The notes: a model not told the origin generated them from the letters alone. Numbered from the stretch's first letter, positions 51,397-61,121 are shown. The stretch: 64,000 nt of DNA from Enterobacter sp. SA187 (GCF_001888805.2 NZ_CP019113.1:868001-932000), one strand, 5' to 3'. Numbers and translations: made by a program.

Positions 51397-54300
51397 CGTG
51401 CCCTGGGTGGTGAGATGTGGATAGCGGCTCTCCAGCTGACGTACTTTAGCGCCCGCGCCCCAGCGTTCCCACGCGCTGATTGCGCCTTTTATGTAGGCTT
51501 CCGCGGCAAAGCGCATGCCGGTGGTGGTGGCAAGGCGGGCGGCCAGTTCACAGGCCAGCGCCTGAATGTGATGGAACTGTCCGTCGCGCGCCAGCGCCAG
51601 CGCGGACTCATATTTTTCGGCCGCGCCGGTCGCGTCGCCTTTCAGCCGCAGCAGCTCCGCCTGCAACAGCGCCGCTTTATCGGAGAAGGTTTTCGTATTC
51701 TCGGCGCACCAGGTGGTGATTTTGTCCAGATGTCGGTTAAATTTTTCCAGCACGTCATCCGTCACCGCTGTCGGCGACAGGGGCACCGACAGGGTTAAAG
51801 CGCTGTAGAGATGGAAATCGAGCATATGGGTATGCCCGGGGATCAGCCCAGTCAGAGCGGCAATCTCCGCAAAGCAGCGGCTCGCGCAATCATATTCACC
51901 GGCTAAGAAGTGCGCTTTGCCTTTATACAACCCGGACCAGAACTGCATCAGGAAGATGGGCTCCACGGCGCTACCCGACTGCACAACGTGCAGCTCCGGC
52001 GGCGTGAAGCGATGACCGGAAAATCCTTCGCTGCAAGGCTGACGCAGGAACTGAACGTAATCACGCTGCATCAGCAGGATCACTTCGACGTCGCGATATT
52101 GCGCCTTGCGCACGTAGCTCAGGCCGCGCTCGATAGAGGTCAGCACGCCGTCCAGGTGATCGCCGCGCGCCAGATAGTTCATCACCACATGGCGCAACGC
52201 GAGGCAGGCGGTGGTGCGATCGCCAACTTCCACCGCCACGTCGAAGGTCGCTTTTGCCTGCTCAATGGCGTAAGTCACCGGCATCGTCCAGATGCTCACC
52301 TGGTCAAGTGGCAGCAGCGTGCGCGCTTTATAGCTGGCAAAATCGTGCTTATACACCAGCTGGCGGGCCAGCAGCGTGCTGGCAAATCCCCGGCTGTACT
52401 CATCGTAATGATCGCCACACAGCACGCCATACCAGGAGAGCGCGAAGGTCGAGGCGCCGCTGATACCGCGGGCCAGCGTCAGATGCAGTAGTTTGCAGAG
52501 GATCATGAACTGCAAACGCGGGCTGATAAAGGCCGCATAGGTGCTGGCGCTGGCCATTAAATTCATTACCGCTTCGGTTTCGCGGCAGGTCACTTTTGTC
52601 AGGTTTCTGAAACGGCTGTAGGGGTTTTTGCCCACATCCGCTTTCAGGGCCTGACGCGCCGTATCGCACTCCTGTTTGTCAGGATGGAGGTTCAACTTGA
52701 TGCCGAACACCGCCAGCCAGGCGATTGCCGTTTCCAGCGCCAGCTGGCTGTCCGACTGACGCATATGGATCTCCGCCATCAGACAGGCGGCGATGGCTTT
52801 ATCCGCCAGATCGCCCGGCGCGCCGAGCAGCGTGGCGCATAGTTCACGGGCCGCACAGAGGTTACCGTTGAGGAATTCGCATTCGGCTTCCTCCAGCATA
52901 AACATGGCGCGGGTGTCGCCGCTGACCAGCGCATTCAGATGGTGGGCGGTGTGCAGAAAACGCAGCGCCGAGGCGTAATCGCCGGTGACTTTGGCGCGTT
53001 TCACCGCTTTCAGGATCAGCGCCGCGAAGGGGTCGGCGTCAGGGCGCAGCAGGGCATAATTCTTGATCGCCCCGATGTGATGCACCGCCCTGAACAGCGG
53101 CTCACTGGAGATGGCATTGCCCGCCATTTCTGCCAGCGCGCTGGCCGCGAAGAGGTGCAGGCTGTCTTTTTCATCCGCCGGGATCAGCCCGGCAGCCGCT
53201 TCCAGCACGCTGGTGTGCATAAAGGCGTATTTTTTATCGGTCAGGGAAATGAATCGCGCCGTGGCGGCTGGCGTCAGACGGGCGACCAGTTCGGCTACCG
53301 ACAGGTCAAGGATGTGCGCGGCCAGCATGGTGTCGCCCGCGCCGCCGATACAGGCGAGCCGTCCCAGCAACTGCCGGGCGTGCACCGGTAAGTTTTCCAG
53401 CCTGGCGACGATGCCCGAGGCGACATTATCGGAATAATGAAATGCCATAATCGCATGGCGATCCCAGGTCCACTTCATCGGTTTCTGCCAGCTGATTAGC
53501 CCGTCCTTCACCGCCTGACGGAACAGTTCATGGGTGAACTGCGGGTTGCCGCCGGTTTTCTCATGCAGGAGCGCCGCCAGCTCGGTGGTTTCGGCGGTTC
53601 TGGCATGGAACTGCCCCGCCAGCAGACGGGCAATATTTTTGACCGACAGCGGCTCCGGCGTGATGTCGATAATGCGCGAGGCCGCCGCGCGAATGCGCGC
53701 CAGATTGGCGCTGGCAATCGGACAGGGCATCGAGGCTTCGTCCCGGTGCGACAGCACCAGTAGCAGCGGAATATCATCGCTAAGGCTTAACAGATTCTGT
53801 AAAACCTGGAAGGTCGCCTGATCCGCCCAGTGTACGTCGTCGATCAGCATGACCAGCGGTCTGCCCGGCGTCGCAAAGGCTTTCACCAGGTTGCAGGCCA
53901 TGCAGTTGAATTTGTCCCGCTCATCCAGCGAGTGCACATCGGTAAGCAAGGCCGCCTTTTGCCCGAGCAATACGCCGAGCTCAGGAATAATGCTAATCGC
54001 CAGCCCCGCGTAATCGCCCAGCAGTCGCTGAATATGCGTTTTCCAGCGCTGCATCTCCATGGCGGGCAGGCCAAGCAGATGCAGCGCGATGGTTCTGAAT
54101 GCGGCGGTGAAAATGGCGTAGGGTAAAACCGGGGAGTGCTGATCTGCCTTCACAACGGTGAGCAGCGTCTGTTTCTGTTGCAGGATCTTCAGTGCTGAAG
54201 CCATCAGCGAGGACTTACCCGATCCCGGCGGCCCGGCGATCACCACCAGCGCGTGTTTGCCGCTGCTGTGCACTTCGTCATAAGCGGAAAGAATATCCGC

Positions 54301-55254
54301 CGCCTGCGGATGTTCAGAGCAGAGCGCATCCGACGTCAACCCGCTGCGGCGCGTATCCTGCTGCCCCAGCGAGAACGAACTGAGCAGCCCGTCCGGCATC
54401 AGATTCGACTGGCAGCGATAGAGATCCGCCAGCAGTCCTTCCGCCGTCTGATAACGGGTGTCCGGAGACTTGGCTAACAAACGCATAATGATGGCCGACA
54501 GCACCACGGGCACGTCCTTGCGCAACCGGTGCGGCGGCAGGGGTTCGGAGGCGATGTGATGATGCACCCACTCCGCCTGGCCGCCGTCGAGATTGCCGTA
54601 GGGTAAACGCCCGGTCAGCAGTTCATAAAGTACGATGCCGAGGCTGTATAAGTCACTCAGGCTGCTCACCGGATCGGCGGTGCGTGAGGTATGCTCCGGC
54701 GACATATAGGCCAGGGTGCCGCCTGTCACCGGCAGCCGGGACTGCTGCGCCTGGGCGTCGGTAGTCAGACCAAAACCGCCGAGCAGATAACGCTCCTCAT
54801 CCATAATGAAGAAATTGGCGGGTTTGATGTCGCCGTGCACCAGACCACTTTGATGCATCTGGCTGAGGGTGGACGTCAGCAGGATCGCCTGCCGAAGGAA
54901 ATCAACCAGCGAACCGGTGGGCAGACAGAGGGTGTCGGAAAGGGTGCGCCAGCTGAACGCCGGATACATCAGCGCGTAACGTCCCTGAAACTGGGTATAG
55001 CCGAGCGGTTTCAGCGCCCAGCGTTCAGACAAGGTGTCGCGCAGGGCATATTCGTTTTTCAGGCGGCGGGTGATCTGATAACCCGCTTCCTCGCAGGCGG
55101 GCATCGCCAGCGTAAAGGCCTCGCCCGTCGCGTTATCGCGACACACCAGCCATTCAACGTTCCCTTCCAGGGCGAGCGGAGTAAGGGTCATTTCATCTGA
55201 CACCAGGAAACTGTCGATTTCGGCCGCCTGGTAAAGCAGAAGCATACTGCTCAT
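51394..55254 (-). CDS. Protein-kinase-like/AAA ATPase part of a split trifunctional sensor
   Basis: A 1286-residue protein. The N-terminal protein-kinase fold (about 1-265) has the catalytic-loop motif VHGDIKPANFF, but the DFG motif reads GFG and the beta3 VAIK lysine is absent (TLAMPA), so it is probably a pseudokinase. An AAA/STAND ATPase follows with Walker A VVIAGPPGSGKSSLM (about 340) and Walker B LVMLIDDVHWAD. A long TPR-like helical region extends to the end. It stops at TAG 51394-51396; the same frame then continues TALDTLAFEQ into the GAF-histidine-kinase part. ATG overlaps the stop of the receiver gene (ATGA). Confidence 0.85.
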   Translation of the reverse strand: MSSMLLLYQAAEIDSFLVSDEMTLTPLALEGNVEWLVCRDNATGEAFTLAMPACEEAGYQITRRLKNEYALRDTLSERWALKPLGYTQFQGRYALMYPAFSWRTLSDTLCLPTGSLVDFLRQAILLTSTLSQMHQSGLVHGDIKPANFFIMDEERYLLGGFGLTTDAQAQQSRLPVTGGTLAYMSPEHTSRTADPVSSLSDLYSLGIVLYELLTGRLPYGNLDGGQAEWVHHHIASEPLPPHRLRKDVPVVLSAIIMRLLAKSPDTRYQTAEGLLADLYRCQSNLMPDGLLSSFSLGQQDTRRSGLTSDALCSEHPQAADILSAYDEVHSSGKHALVVIAGPPGSGKSSLMASALKILQQKQTLLTVVKADQHSPVLPYAIFTAAFRTIALHLLGLPAMEMQRWKTHIQRLLGDYAGLAISIIPELGVLLGQKAALLTDVHSLDERDKFNCMACNLVKAFATPGRPLVMLIDDVHWADQATFQVLQNLLSLSDDIPLLLVLSHRDEASMPCPIASANLARIRAAASRIIDITPEPLSVKNIARLLAGQFHARTAETTELAALLHEKTGGNPQFTHELFRQAVKDGLISWQKPMKWTWDRHAIMAFHYSDNVASGIVARLENLPVHARQLLGRLACIGGAGDTMLAAHILDLSVAELVARLTPAATARFISLTDKKYAFMHTSVLEAAAGLIPADEKDSLHLFAASALAEMAGNAISSEPLFRAVHHIGAIKNYALLRPDADPFAALILKAVKRAKVTGDYASALRFLHTAHHLNALVSGDTRAMFMLEEAECEFLNGNLCAARELCATLLGAPGDLADKAIAACLMAEIHMRQSDSQLALETAIAWLAVFGIKLNLHPDKQECDTARQALKADVGKNPYSRFRNLTKVTCRETEAVMNLMASASTYAAFISPRLQFMILCKLLHLTLARGISGASTFALSWYGVLCGDHYDEYSRGFASTLLARQLVYKHDFASYKARTLLPLDQVSIWTMPVTYAIEQAKATFDVAVEVGDRTTACLALRHVVMNYLARGDHLDGVLTSIERGLSYVRKAQYRDVEVILLMQRDYVQFLRQPCSEGFSGHRFTPPELHVVQSGSAVEPIFLMQFWSGLYKGKAHFLAGEYDCASRCFAEIAALTGLIPGHTHMLDFHLYSALTLSVPLSPTAVTDDVLEKFNRHLDKITTWCAENTKTFSDKAALLQAELLRLKGDATGAAEKYESALALARDGQFHHIQALACELAARLATTTGMRFAAEAYIKGAISAWERWGAGAKVRQLESRYPHLTTQGT

Positions 55255-55637
55255 TCGCCCTCCTCATGGTGAGAAAACGTCTGATGAATATGTTCAAAAA
55301 GTGTATCAATGTTGATCGGCTTGGGTAAAAACGCAATCGCCCCGAGGGTCATCGCGCACCACATCATATTGTCATCGCCGTTACCGGAGATAATAATGCC
55401 CGGCGGTTTTTCCAGCCGTTCGCCCAGCGCTTTGAAGAGTTCAAAGCCGGACATGCCTTTCAGTTCAACATCAATAATAAACAACGCCGCATCCCGGATG
55501 GCGGCGTCATCATTTAACAGCGCTTCTGCCGACTCAAATACCTGCGTACTGTAGCCATCAGACTCAAGTAAATTACTCAGCCCCGTGCGAACGGAACGTT
55601 CATCATCAACGACTACAATGCACTTCGACAGCTTCAT
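55251..55637 (-). CDS. Single-domain response regulator receiver protein
   Basis: A 128-residue CheY-like protein with no output domain. The acidic pair is in VVVDDER, the phospho-acceptor Asp in LFIIDVELKGMSG (about 58) and the Lys in FLPKPI (about 108). ATG 55637 has AGGAT 8 bases upstream; the frame opens earlier at 55718 without homology. Its stop overlaps the start of the large sensor gene, so it is part of that phosphorelay, perhaps as a phosphate sink or adaptor. Confidence 0.88.
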   Translation of the reverse strand: MKLSKCIVVVDDERSVRTGLSNLLESDGYSTQVFESAEALLNDDAAIRDAALFIIDVELKGMSGFELFKALGERLEKPPGIIISGNGDDNMMWCAMTLGAIAFLPKPINIDTLFEHIHQTFSHHEEGE

Positions 55638-55680
55638 GCTGATATCCTTAGACAGGCTCACAACAGGTTGAGAGGCCTTT

Positions 55681-55935
55681 CTAAGGGCGTTTCTCACCCG
55701 AAGGCGGTGGCGTACCACTTATTTTAGGGACGCACTCATGACGGAACCAGGCCAGAGTCACCGGCTGGCGGCTGATTAATCTTTTGCATAACGGAATGAC
55801 CTGCTCGCCAACCAGCATGCCAAACAGCCCAAGCAGTGCGATCACTGGCGGGGCGGGCGAATTCACTTCGATCAGGGTATAAATCACCCCGGCGAGAATA
55901 CCCATTAACAGAGAAACAATATAGGTTTTCAGCAT
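55681..55935 (-). CDS. XapX-domain small membrane protein, second copy
   Basis: An 84-residue protein of the XapX/DUF1427 family: two short helices, with SPAPPVIALLGLFGMLVGEQ as the family signature, then a basic Pro-rich tail. The function is unknown. It lies 2 bases after another XapX gene and about 45 bases before the receiver gene. Confidence 0.8.
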   Translation of the reverse strand: MLKTYIVSLLMGILAGVIYTLIEVNSPAPPVIALLGLFGMLVGEQVIPLCKRLISRQPVTLAWFRHECVPKISGTPPPSGEKRP

Positions 55936-55937
55936 GG

Positions 55938-56180
55938 TTAACCCGCCTGTTTAGCGCTGGACGTTACGGAGGAGGAGTGGGAAGAAGCGGCAGGTTTTGC
56001 ATCGGAAGTACGGGCGACAGGCTCAGGATGCATAAAGGGCGCGGCCAGTTGACCGCCGAGGATCATCCCCAGCAAGCCCACCAGCGCCACCGCGGGCGGC
56101 GCGGGGGATCGGACGTTCAGCAGCGCGTAAATCAGCCCGATAAGCAGACCCGCCGCCAGAGAAATTAGTAAAGGACTCAC
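55938..56180 (-). CDS. XapX-domain small membrane protein, first copy
   Basis: An 80-residue XapX/DUF1427 protein with two helices (LLISLAAGLLIGLIYALL and the SPAPPAVALVGLLGMILGGQ signature) and a Ser/Ala-rich tail. The start is GTG 56180 behind AGGAGG (56185-56190); the long upstream extension of the frame is a shadow of the next gene. The two tandem XapX proteins may form a membrane complex. Confidence 0.8.
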   Translation of the reverse strand: MSPLLISLAAGLLIGLIYALLNVRSPAPPAVALVGLLGMILGGQLAAPFMHPEPVARTSDAKPAASSHSSSVTSSAKQAG

Positions 56181-56238
56181 AGGTCCTCCTTGTAAAAAGG
56201 CGCTGGCCGCCACACCCGGTGACGGCCAGCGGCAGTGA

Positions 56239-56931
56239 TTAGCGAACCGGAGCCGGTACCGGCGCCAGGGTGCGGTGCTCGCTTTCCTGACGTGACGGCG
56301 CTTTGTGCACCATGGTGTAGGCGTAATCCACGCCCATGCCGTAAGCGCCGGAGTGCTCACGCACAATATCCATCACCGGGGTGTAAGTCTCTTTACGCGC
56401 CCAGTCACGCTGCCATTCCAGCATCACTTGCTGCCAGGTTACCGGGATCACGCCCACCTGGATCATGCGCTGCATCGCCATGTCGTGGGCTTCTTTGGAG
56501 GTACCGCCAGAGGCATCCGATACCATATAAATTTCGTAATCGCCTTCCAGAATGGCGCACAGAGAGAAGCTGTTGTTGCACACTTCGGTCCACAGACCTG
56601 CTACCACCACTTTTTTCTTGCCGTTTTTCGCCAGCGCGTCACGCACTTTCTGGTCATCCCAGGAGTTCATGGAAGTACGCTCAAGGATGTCCTGACCCGG
56701 GAAGACATCCAGCAGTTCCGGATAAGTGTTCCCGGAGAAGCTTTCTGTTTCCACAGTGGTGATGATGGTGGGAATGTTGAACACTTTCGCCGCTTTTGCC
56801 AGCGCCACGGTGTTGTTCTTCAGTACCTGACGATCTATGGACTGCACACCAAATGCCATCTGCGGCTGGTGGTCGATAAAGATCATCTGGCAGTTATGCG
56901 GGGTCAGTAATTCAAGTTTGCTGTTGTTCAT
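56239..56931 (-). CDS. Isochorismatase-fold cysteine hydrolase (YcaC-like)
   Basis: A protein of about 230 residues in the isochorismatase/nicotinamidase-like hydrolase family, close to YcaC. The catalytic Asp is in MIFIDHQPQM (about 20), a Lys in GKKKVVVAG (about 105) and the nucleophilic Cys in GLWTEVCNNSFS (about 118). ATG 56931 is chosen over 56943 because the protein family starts near the LLTPHNCQMIFID region. It probably hydrolyses an amide or related small molecule. It leads the leftward run with the XapX and signalling genes and is divergent from the amidohydrolase. Confidence 0.85.
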   Translation of the reverse strand: MNNSKLELLTPHNCQMIFIDHQPQMAFGVQSIDRQVLKNNTVALAKAAKVFNIPTIITTVETESFSGNTYPELLDVFPGQDILERTSMNSWDDQKVRDALAKNGKKKVVVAGLWTEVCNNSFSLCAILEGDYEIYMVSDASGGTSKEAHDMAMQRMIQVGVIPVTWQQVMLEWQRDWARKETYTPVMDIVREHSGAYGMGVDYAYTMVHKAPSRQESEHRTLAPVPAPVR

Positions 56932-57160
56932 GATGTCGCCCATTGAGGTTAATTGTTAAGTGTCTCTGTCGGGGCGCAGTGTAAGAACCTTTTGATTTCC
57001 CGCCTATTGTCTCTGCGTATAACTATACCTTCGTATAACTAGACGCTTTTTATCCCGCCTGACCATAATCCCGCCATTCTCCCCCTGCGCTACTGCTCAG
57101 GCATTTTATTGTCCACGGTTCACATACCTTTTTTACGGACATCTTCATTCTGGAGGTTCT

Positions 57161-59038
57161 ATGGTTACCCTCGGTAAAGCCGACATCATTCTGACGAATG
57201 GTAAGTTTCATACTGTCGATCGCGAGAATCCGCTGGCGGAAGCGGTCGCCATTCGCGATGGCAAGTTTATTGAAGCCGGTACGCTTAATGAGGTGATGCA
57301 GTATCACTGCGAGGCCACCAAAGTGATCGACCTGAAAGGTCACACCGCCATTCCGGGCCTTAACGATTCGCACCTGCACCTGATCCGCGGCGGCCTGAAC
57401 TACAACCTCGAACTGCGCTGGGAAGGCGTGCCGTCGGTGGCAGACGCGCTGCGCATGCTGAAAGAGCAGGCGCTGCGCACGCCAAACCCGCAGTGGGTGC
57501 GCGTGGTGGGCGGCTGGAGCGAATTCCAGTTCGCCGAGCGCCGTATGCCGACGCTGGATGAAATCAACGAGGCCGCGCCGGACACACCGGTGTTTGTGCT
57601 GCACCTTTACGATCGCGCCCTGCTCAACCGCGCCGCGCTGAAAGTGGTGGGTTACACCAAAGATACCCCGAACCCGCCGGGCGGCGAGATCCAGCGCGAC
57701 AGCAACGGCAACCCGACCGGGATGCTGATTGCCCGTCCGAACGCCATGATGCTCTACGCCACCCTGGCGAAAGGGCCGAAACTGCCGCTGGAGCAGCAGG
57801 TGAACTCCACCCGCCAGTTTATGCGCGAGCTGAATCGCCTCGGCCTGACCAGCGCCATTGACGCGGGCGGCGGTTTCCAGAACTACCCGGAAGATTACGA
57901 AGTCATCGCCGAGCTGCATGAGAAGAAGCAGATGACCATTCGTATCGCCTACAACCTCTTTACCCAGCGTCCCGGACATGAGCTGGAAGACTTCGAAAAA
58001 TGGACCGACATGCTGACGCCGGGCCAGGGCAGCGACTATTTCCGTCATAACGGGGCGGGTGAAATGCTGGTCTTCTCTGCCGCCGACTTTGAAGATTTCC
58101 TCGAGCCGCGTCCGGATCTGGCGCCGGGCATGGAAGATGAGCTGGAGCGCGTGGTGCGCCATCTGGTGGAGCATCGCTGGCCGTTCCGCCTGCACGCCAC
58201 TTACGATGAGTCCATCAGCCGTATGCTGGACGTGTTTGAGAAAGTGAACCGCGACATTCCGTTCAACGGCCTGCACTGGTTCTTTGACCACGCGGAAACC
58301 GTGACCCAGCGTAATATCGACCGTATTAAAGAACTGGGCGGCGGCATCGCCGTGCAGCACCGCATGGCGTTCCAGGGCGAATACTTTGCCGAGCGCTACG
58401 GCATCGAAGCCACCCGCCACACCCCGCCGGTCGCCCGTATGCTGGAAACCGGCGTGCCGGTCGGTCTGGGTACCGACGCCACCCGCGTTGCCAGCTATAA
58501 CCCGTGGACCGCGCTCTACTGGCTGGTTTCCGGCCGTACCGTCGGCGGCATGCAGATGTATGACGTTAACGCCCGTCTCGATCGTGAAACGGCGCTGATG
58601 CTCTGGACGCAGGGCAGCGCCTGGTTCTCCAGCGAGCAGGGCAAAAAAGGCCAGATCAAAGTGGGGCAGCTGGCGGATATGGTGGTGCTGAGCAAAGACT
58701 ATTTCGCCGTACCGGAAGAAGAGATCAAAGGCATTGAATCCGTGCTGACCATTGTTGATGGCAATATTGTCTATGCCGCCGGATCCTTCAGTGCAGAAGC
58801 GCCGCCGTCTATCCCGGTTCTGCCGGAATGGTCGCCGGTGGTGAACGTCCCTGGCCACTACCGCAGCGCGCCGCCGAACGCCCAAACCCGCGTCGGAATG
58901 CAGCAGATGCCGCACCAGTGCAGCGGGCCGTGCGGCGTACATAGTCACTCCCATGATATTGCGCGGGGTTCAAACGTACCGGTTGCCGAAAATAACGCCT
59001 TCTGGGGCGCGCTCGGTTGCAGCTGCTTTGCGTTCTGA
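57161..59038 (+). CDS. Metal-dependent amidohydrolase (YtcJ/NfdA type)
   Basis: A 625-residue amidohydrolase family 3 enzyme. The metal site GLNDSHLHL is near residue 66, conserved segments LHWFFDHAE and VGLGTDATRVASYNPW lie toward the end, and a beta-sandwich is formed from both termini (ADIILTNGKFHTVD; LADMVVLSKDYF). Such enzymes hydrolyse N-substituted formamides and similar amides; the substrate here is unknown. The last 45 residues are unusual and rich in Cys and His (HQCSGPCGVHSHSHD, GCSCF). GGAGG lies before ATG 57161. It heads the amidohydrolase-DoxX-MFS operon. Confidence 0.88.
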   Translation: MVTLGKADIILTNGKFHTVDRENPLAEAVAIRDGKFIEAGTLNEVMQYHCEATKVIDLKGHTAIPGLNDSHLHLIRGGLNYNLELRWEGVPSVADALRMLKEQALRTPNPQWVRVVGGWSEFQFAERRMPTLDEINEAAPDTPVFVLHLYDRALLNRAALKVVGYTKDTPNPPGGEIQRDSNGNPTGMLIARPNAMMLYATLAKGPKLPLEQQVNSTRQFMRELNRLGLTSAIDAGGGFQNYPEDYEVIAELHEKKQMTIRIAYNLFTQRPGHELEDFEKWTDMLTPGQGSDYFRHNGAGEMLVFSAADFEDFLEPRPDLAPGMEDELERVVRHLVEHRWPFRLHATYDESISRMLDVFEKVNRDIPFNGLHWFFDHAETVTQRNIDRIKELGGGIAVQHRMAFQGEYFAERYGIEATRHTPPVARMLETGVPVGLGTDATRVASYNPWTALYWLVSGRTVGGMQMYDVNARLDRETALMLWTQGSAWFSSEQGKKGQIKVGQLADMVVLSKDYFAVPEEEIKGIESVLTIVDGNIVYAAGSFSAEAPPSIPVLPEWSPVVNVPGHYRSAPPNAQTRVGMQQMPHQCSGPCGVHSHSHDIARGSNVPVAENNAFWGALGCSCFAF

Positions 59039-59042
59039 TGCC

Positions 59043-59468
59043 ATGAAAAATTCACTGAACGTTAATCCGCCCCGTATTGATATGGGGCTATTGTTCCTGC
59101 GTCTGGCGGGCAGCCTGCTACTGTTGTATGTCCATGGCTTACCGAAGATTTTTCACTTCAGCGAGGAGCTGACACGTATTGAAGATCCTTTCGGCATGGG
59201 GCCGTACATGAGCCTGATCCCGGCGATTATTGCCGAGGTGATCTGCCCGCTGTTTATCATTGCCGGTGTGTTTACCCGCCTCGCCTGCCTGCCGATTATT
59301 GGCGTGCTGCTGGTGGCGATGCTGGTGGTACATGCCGACTGGTCAATTGCCGAAGGGCAGTTCGGCTGGCTGCTGCTGATCATCTTCGGCACCCTGGCGC
59401 TGACCGGCCCTGGCCGCTGGCGCATGGCGTCAGGCGGCATTACGGAGGTGTCCCGTGGCGCAGGTTAA
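59043..59468 (+). CDS. DoxX-family membrane protein
   Basis: A 141-residue protein with four hydrophobic helices (LLFLRLAGSLLLLYVHGLPK, LIPAIIAEVICPLFIIAGVF and two more), typical of DoxX. Relatives are linked to quinone/thiol redox or membrane integrity, but the role is unclear. ATG 59043 is 4 bases after the amidohydrolase stop; the frame extends upstream inside that gene. It overlaps the MFS gene by 14 bases. Confidence 0.85.
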   Translation: MKNSLNVNPPRIDMGLLFLRLAGSLLLLYVHGLPKIFHFSEELTRIEDPFGMGPYMSLIPAIIAEVICPLFIIAGVFTRLACLPIIGVLLVAMLVVHADWSIAEGQFGWLLLIIFGTLALTGPGRWRMASGGITEVSRGAG

Positions 59469-61080
59469 TGACATCCACGATATGCCTAAAGCGGATCTGC
59501 CGCCGGTCACGGCGGCGGTTTCCCCGTGGCAGCCGCTGCGCCAGCGTGTGTTCCGCATGCTGTGGATCGCCACCGTGGTGTCGAATGTCGGCTCATGGAT
59601 GAACGATGTCGGCATCAACTGGACCATGCTGACGCTGAGCGCCGATCCGCTCTCCGTCGCCATGGTGCAGGCCGCCAGTAGCCTGCCGATGTTCCTCTTT
59701 GCGCTGCCCTCAGGGGTGATGGCGGATATCGTCGATCGGCGTAAATACCTGCTGTTCTCGCAAATCTGGGTGTTTATCGCCGCCGCAGGCCTGACGTTTA
59801 TGTCATGGGCGGATATGGTCACGCCGGGCGTCCTGCTGATCGCCGCCTTCCTGCTCAGCACCGGCGCGGCCATGAGCTCGCCGCCGTTCCAGGCCATAGT
59901 GCCGGATCTGGTGAAAAAAGAAGAGCTGGGATCGGCCATTGCGCTCAATTCGCTGGGGATCAATATCAGCCGCGCCATCGGCCCGGCGCTCGGCGGCCTG
60001 GTGCTCTCCTTTGCGGGGCCGTGGATGGTGTTCCTGCTGAACGCCCTGTCGGTGCTCGGCGTCTTCTGGGTACTGTATGTGTGGAAGGCGCAGCCGAATG
60101 TGCAGCGTCTGCCGCCGGAGCACTTCTTCCCGGCGGTACGGGCGGGGGTGCGCTATGTGCATGCCGCGCCGGTGCTGCGTAACGTATTAGTGCGCACCGT
60201 CGCCTTCTTTGTTTTCGGCAGCGCGGGCTGGGCATTACTGCCGCTGGTGGCGCGTCGGGAACTGGGGCTGGGGCCGGGCGGTTACGGCATTATGCTTGGC
60301 TGCATCGGCGTGGGCGCGGTATGCGGCGCGCTGCTGCTGCCACGCATGCGCAAACGCTTCAACCCGGACCAATTGATGGTGCTGGCGAGCGTGATGTTTG
60401 CCGTGACGATGCTGGCGCTGGCCTTTGTCCGCCACTTCTGGCTGCTGAACGCCTTTGAATTCTTTACCGGCTTCGCGTGGATTGCCGTGCTGTCGACGCT
60501 CAATCTGGGGGCGCAACGCAGCGCCGCCAAATGGGTGAAAGCCCGCGCGCTGGCGGTCTACCTGACGGTGTTCTTCGGTTCGATGACCGCAGGCAGCGCC
60601 CTCTGGGGCCAGCTCGCCTCGCAGTTCAGCATTCCGTTTTCCCTCTGTGTGGCGACGGCGGGCATGTTGCTGGCCAGCGCCACCGTGCTGCGCTGGCGGC
60701 TGGATCAGGATCCGGATCTGAATCTCGATCTGAGCGCCATTAACGAAGCCGCGCCGGAGCTTGAGATCCGCCACGATCGCGGCCCGGTCATGGTGAGCTA
60801 TCACTACCTGGTCAGCCCGCAAAGCGCCCATGATTTTGTGGTGTGTATGCAGGATATGCGTCGCGTCAGGCGACGCGGCGGCGCGCTGAACTGGGCGATT
60901 TACGAAGACATCCTGCAACCGGGTATTTTCGTGGAAACCTTTGTCGTCGGATCCTGGATGGAGCATTTGCGTCAGCGGGAGCGCTACACCATGAACGACA
61001 AGAAAATTCAGAATCGGGTGCTAGGATTCCATCAGGGGTCCGATCTTCCGGAAGTTCGTTATCTTATCGCGCCAGAATAA
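59455..61080 (+). CDS. MFS transporter with C-terminal soluble domain
   Basis: A 541-residue MFS_3-family permease. About 12 helices occupy 25-410, with a conserved SGVMADIVDRRKY loop between helices 2 and 3. The last 110 residues form a soluble ferredoxin-like domain (VMVSYHYLVSPQSAHDF, WMEHLRQRERYT) typical of this family. The start is GTG 59455 with GGAGG 7 bases upstream, inside the end of the DoxX gene. It may export or import the substrate or product of the neighbouring hydrolases. Confidence 0.88.
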   Translation: MAQVNDIHDMPKADLPPVTAAVSPWQPLRQRVFRMLWIATVVSNVGSWMNDVGINWTMLTLSADPLSVAMVQAASSLPMFLFALPSGVMADIVDRRKYLLFSQIWVFIAAAGLTFMSWADMVTPGVLLIAAFLLSTGAAMSSPPFQAIVPDLVKKEELGSAIALNSLGINISRAIGPALGGLVLSFAGPWMVFLLNALSVLGVFWVLYVWKAQPNVQRLPPEHFFPAVRAGVRYVHAAPVLRNVLVRTVAFFVFGSAGWALLPLVARRELGLGPGGYGIMLGCIGVGAVCGALLLPRMRKRFNPDQLMVLASVMFAVTMLALAFVRHFWLLNAFEFFTGFAWIAVLSTLNLGAQRSAAKWVKARALAVYLTVFFGSMTAGSALWGQLASQFSIPFSLCVATAGMLLASATVLRWRLDQDPDLNLDLSAINEAAPELEIRHDRGPVMVSYHYLVSPQSAHDFVVCMQDMRRVRRRGGALNWAIYEDILQPGIFVETFVVGSWMEHLRQRERYTMNDKKIQNRVLGFHQGSDLPEVRYLIAPE

Positions 61081-61121
61081 GGCTCGACTTGTTAAATGCA
61101 TATTAATCAACGAGGTAAAGC

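Larger units (their letters stand above)
49693..55254 (-). pseudogene. Trifunctional kinase/ATPase/histidine kinase gene split by one amber codon
   Basis: The two frames above are co-linear and in phase; only TAG at 51394-51396 separates them. Reading through gives 1853 codons plus stop, matching the known family of fused serine/threonine kinase-AAA-GAF-histidine kinase proteins. A CAG to TAG transition is the simplest explanation. It is either a nonsense mutation in this isolate, a sequencing error, or a real two-protein arrangement. Confidence 0.8.

Noticed and set aside
50914..51798. 294-residue open frame on the plus strand across the amber junction
   Set aside because: Antisense to the split sensor gene, no domain, no ribosome site.
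57050..58954. 634-residue open frame on the minus strand
   Set aside because: It is antisense to the amidohydrolase, has His/Arg-rich composition with no recognisable domain, and arises from GC-rich codon use in the real gene.
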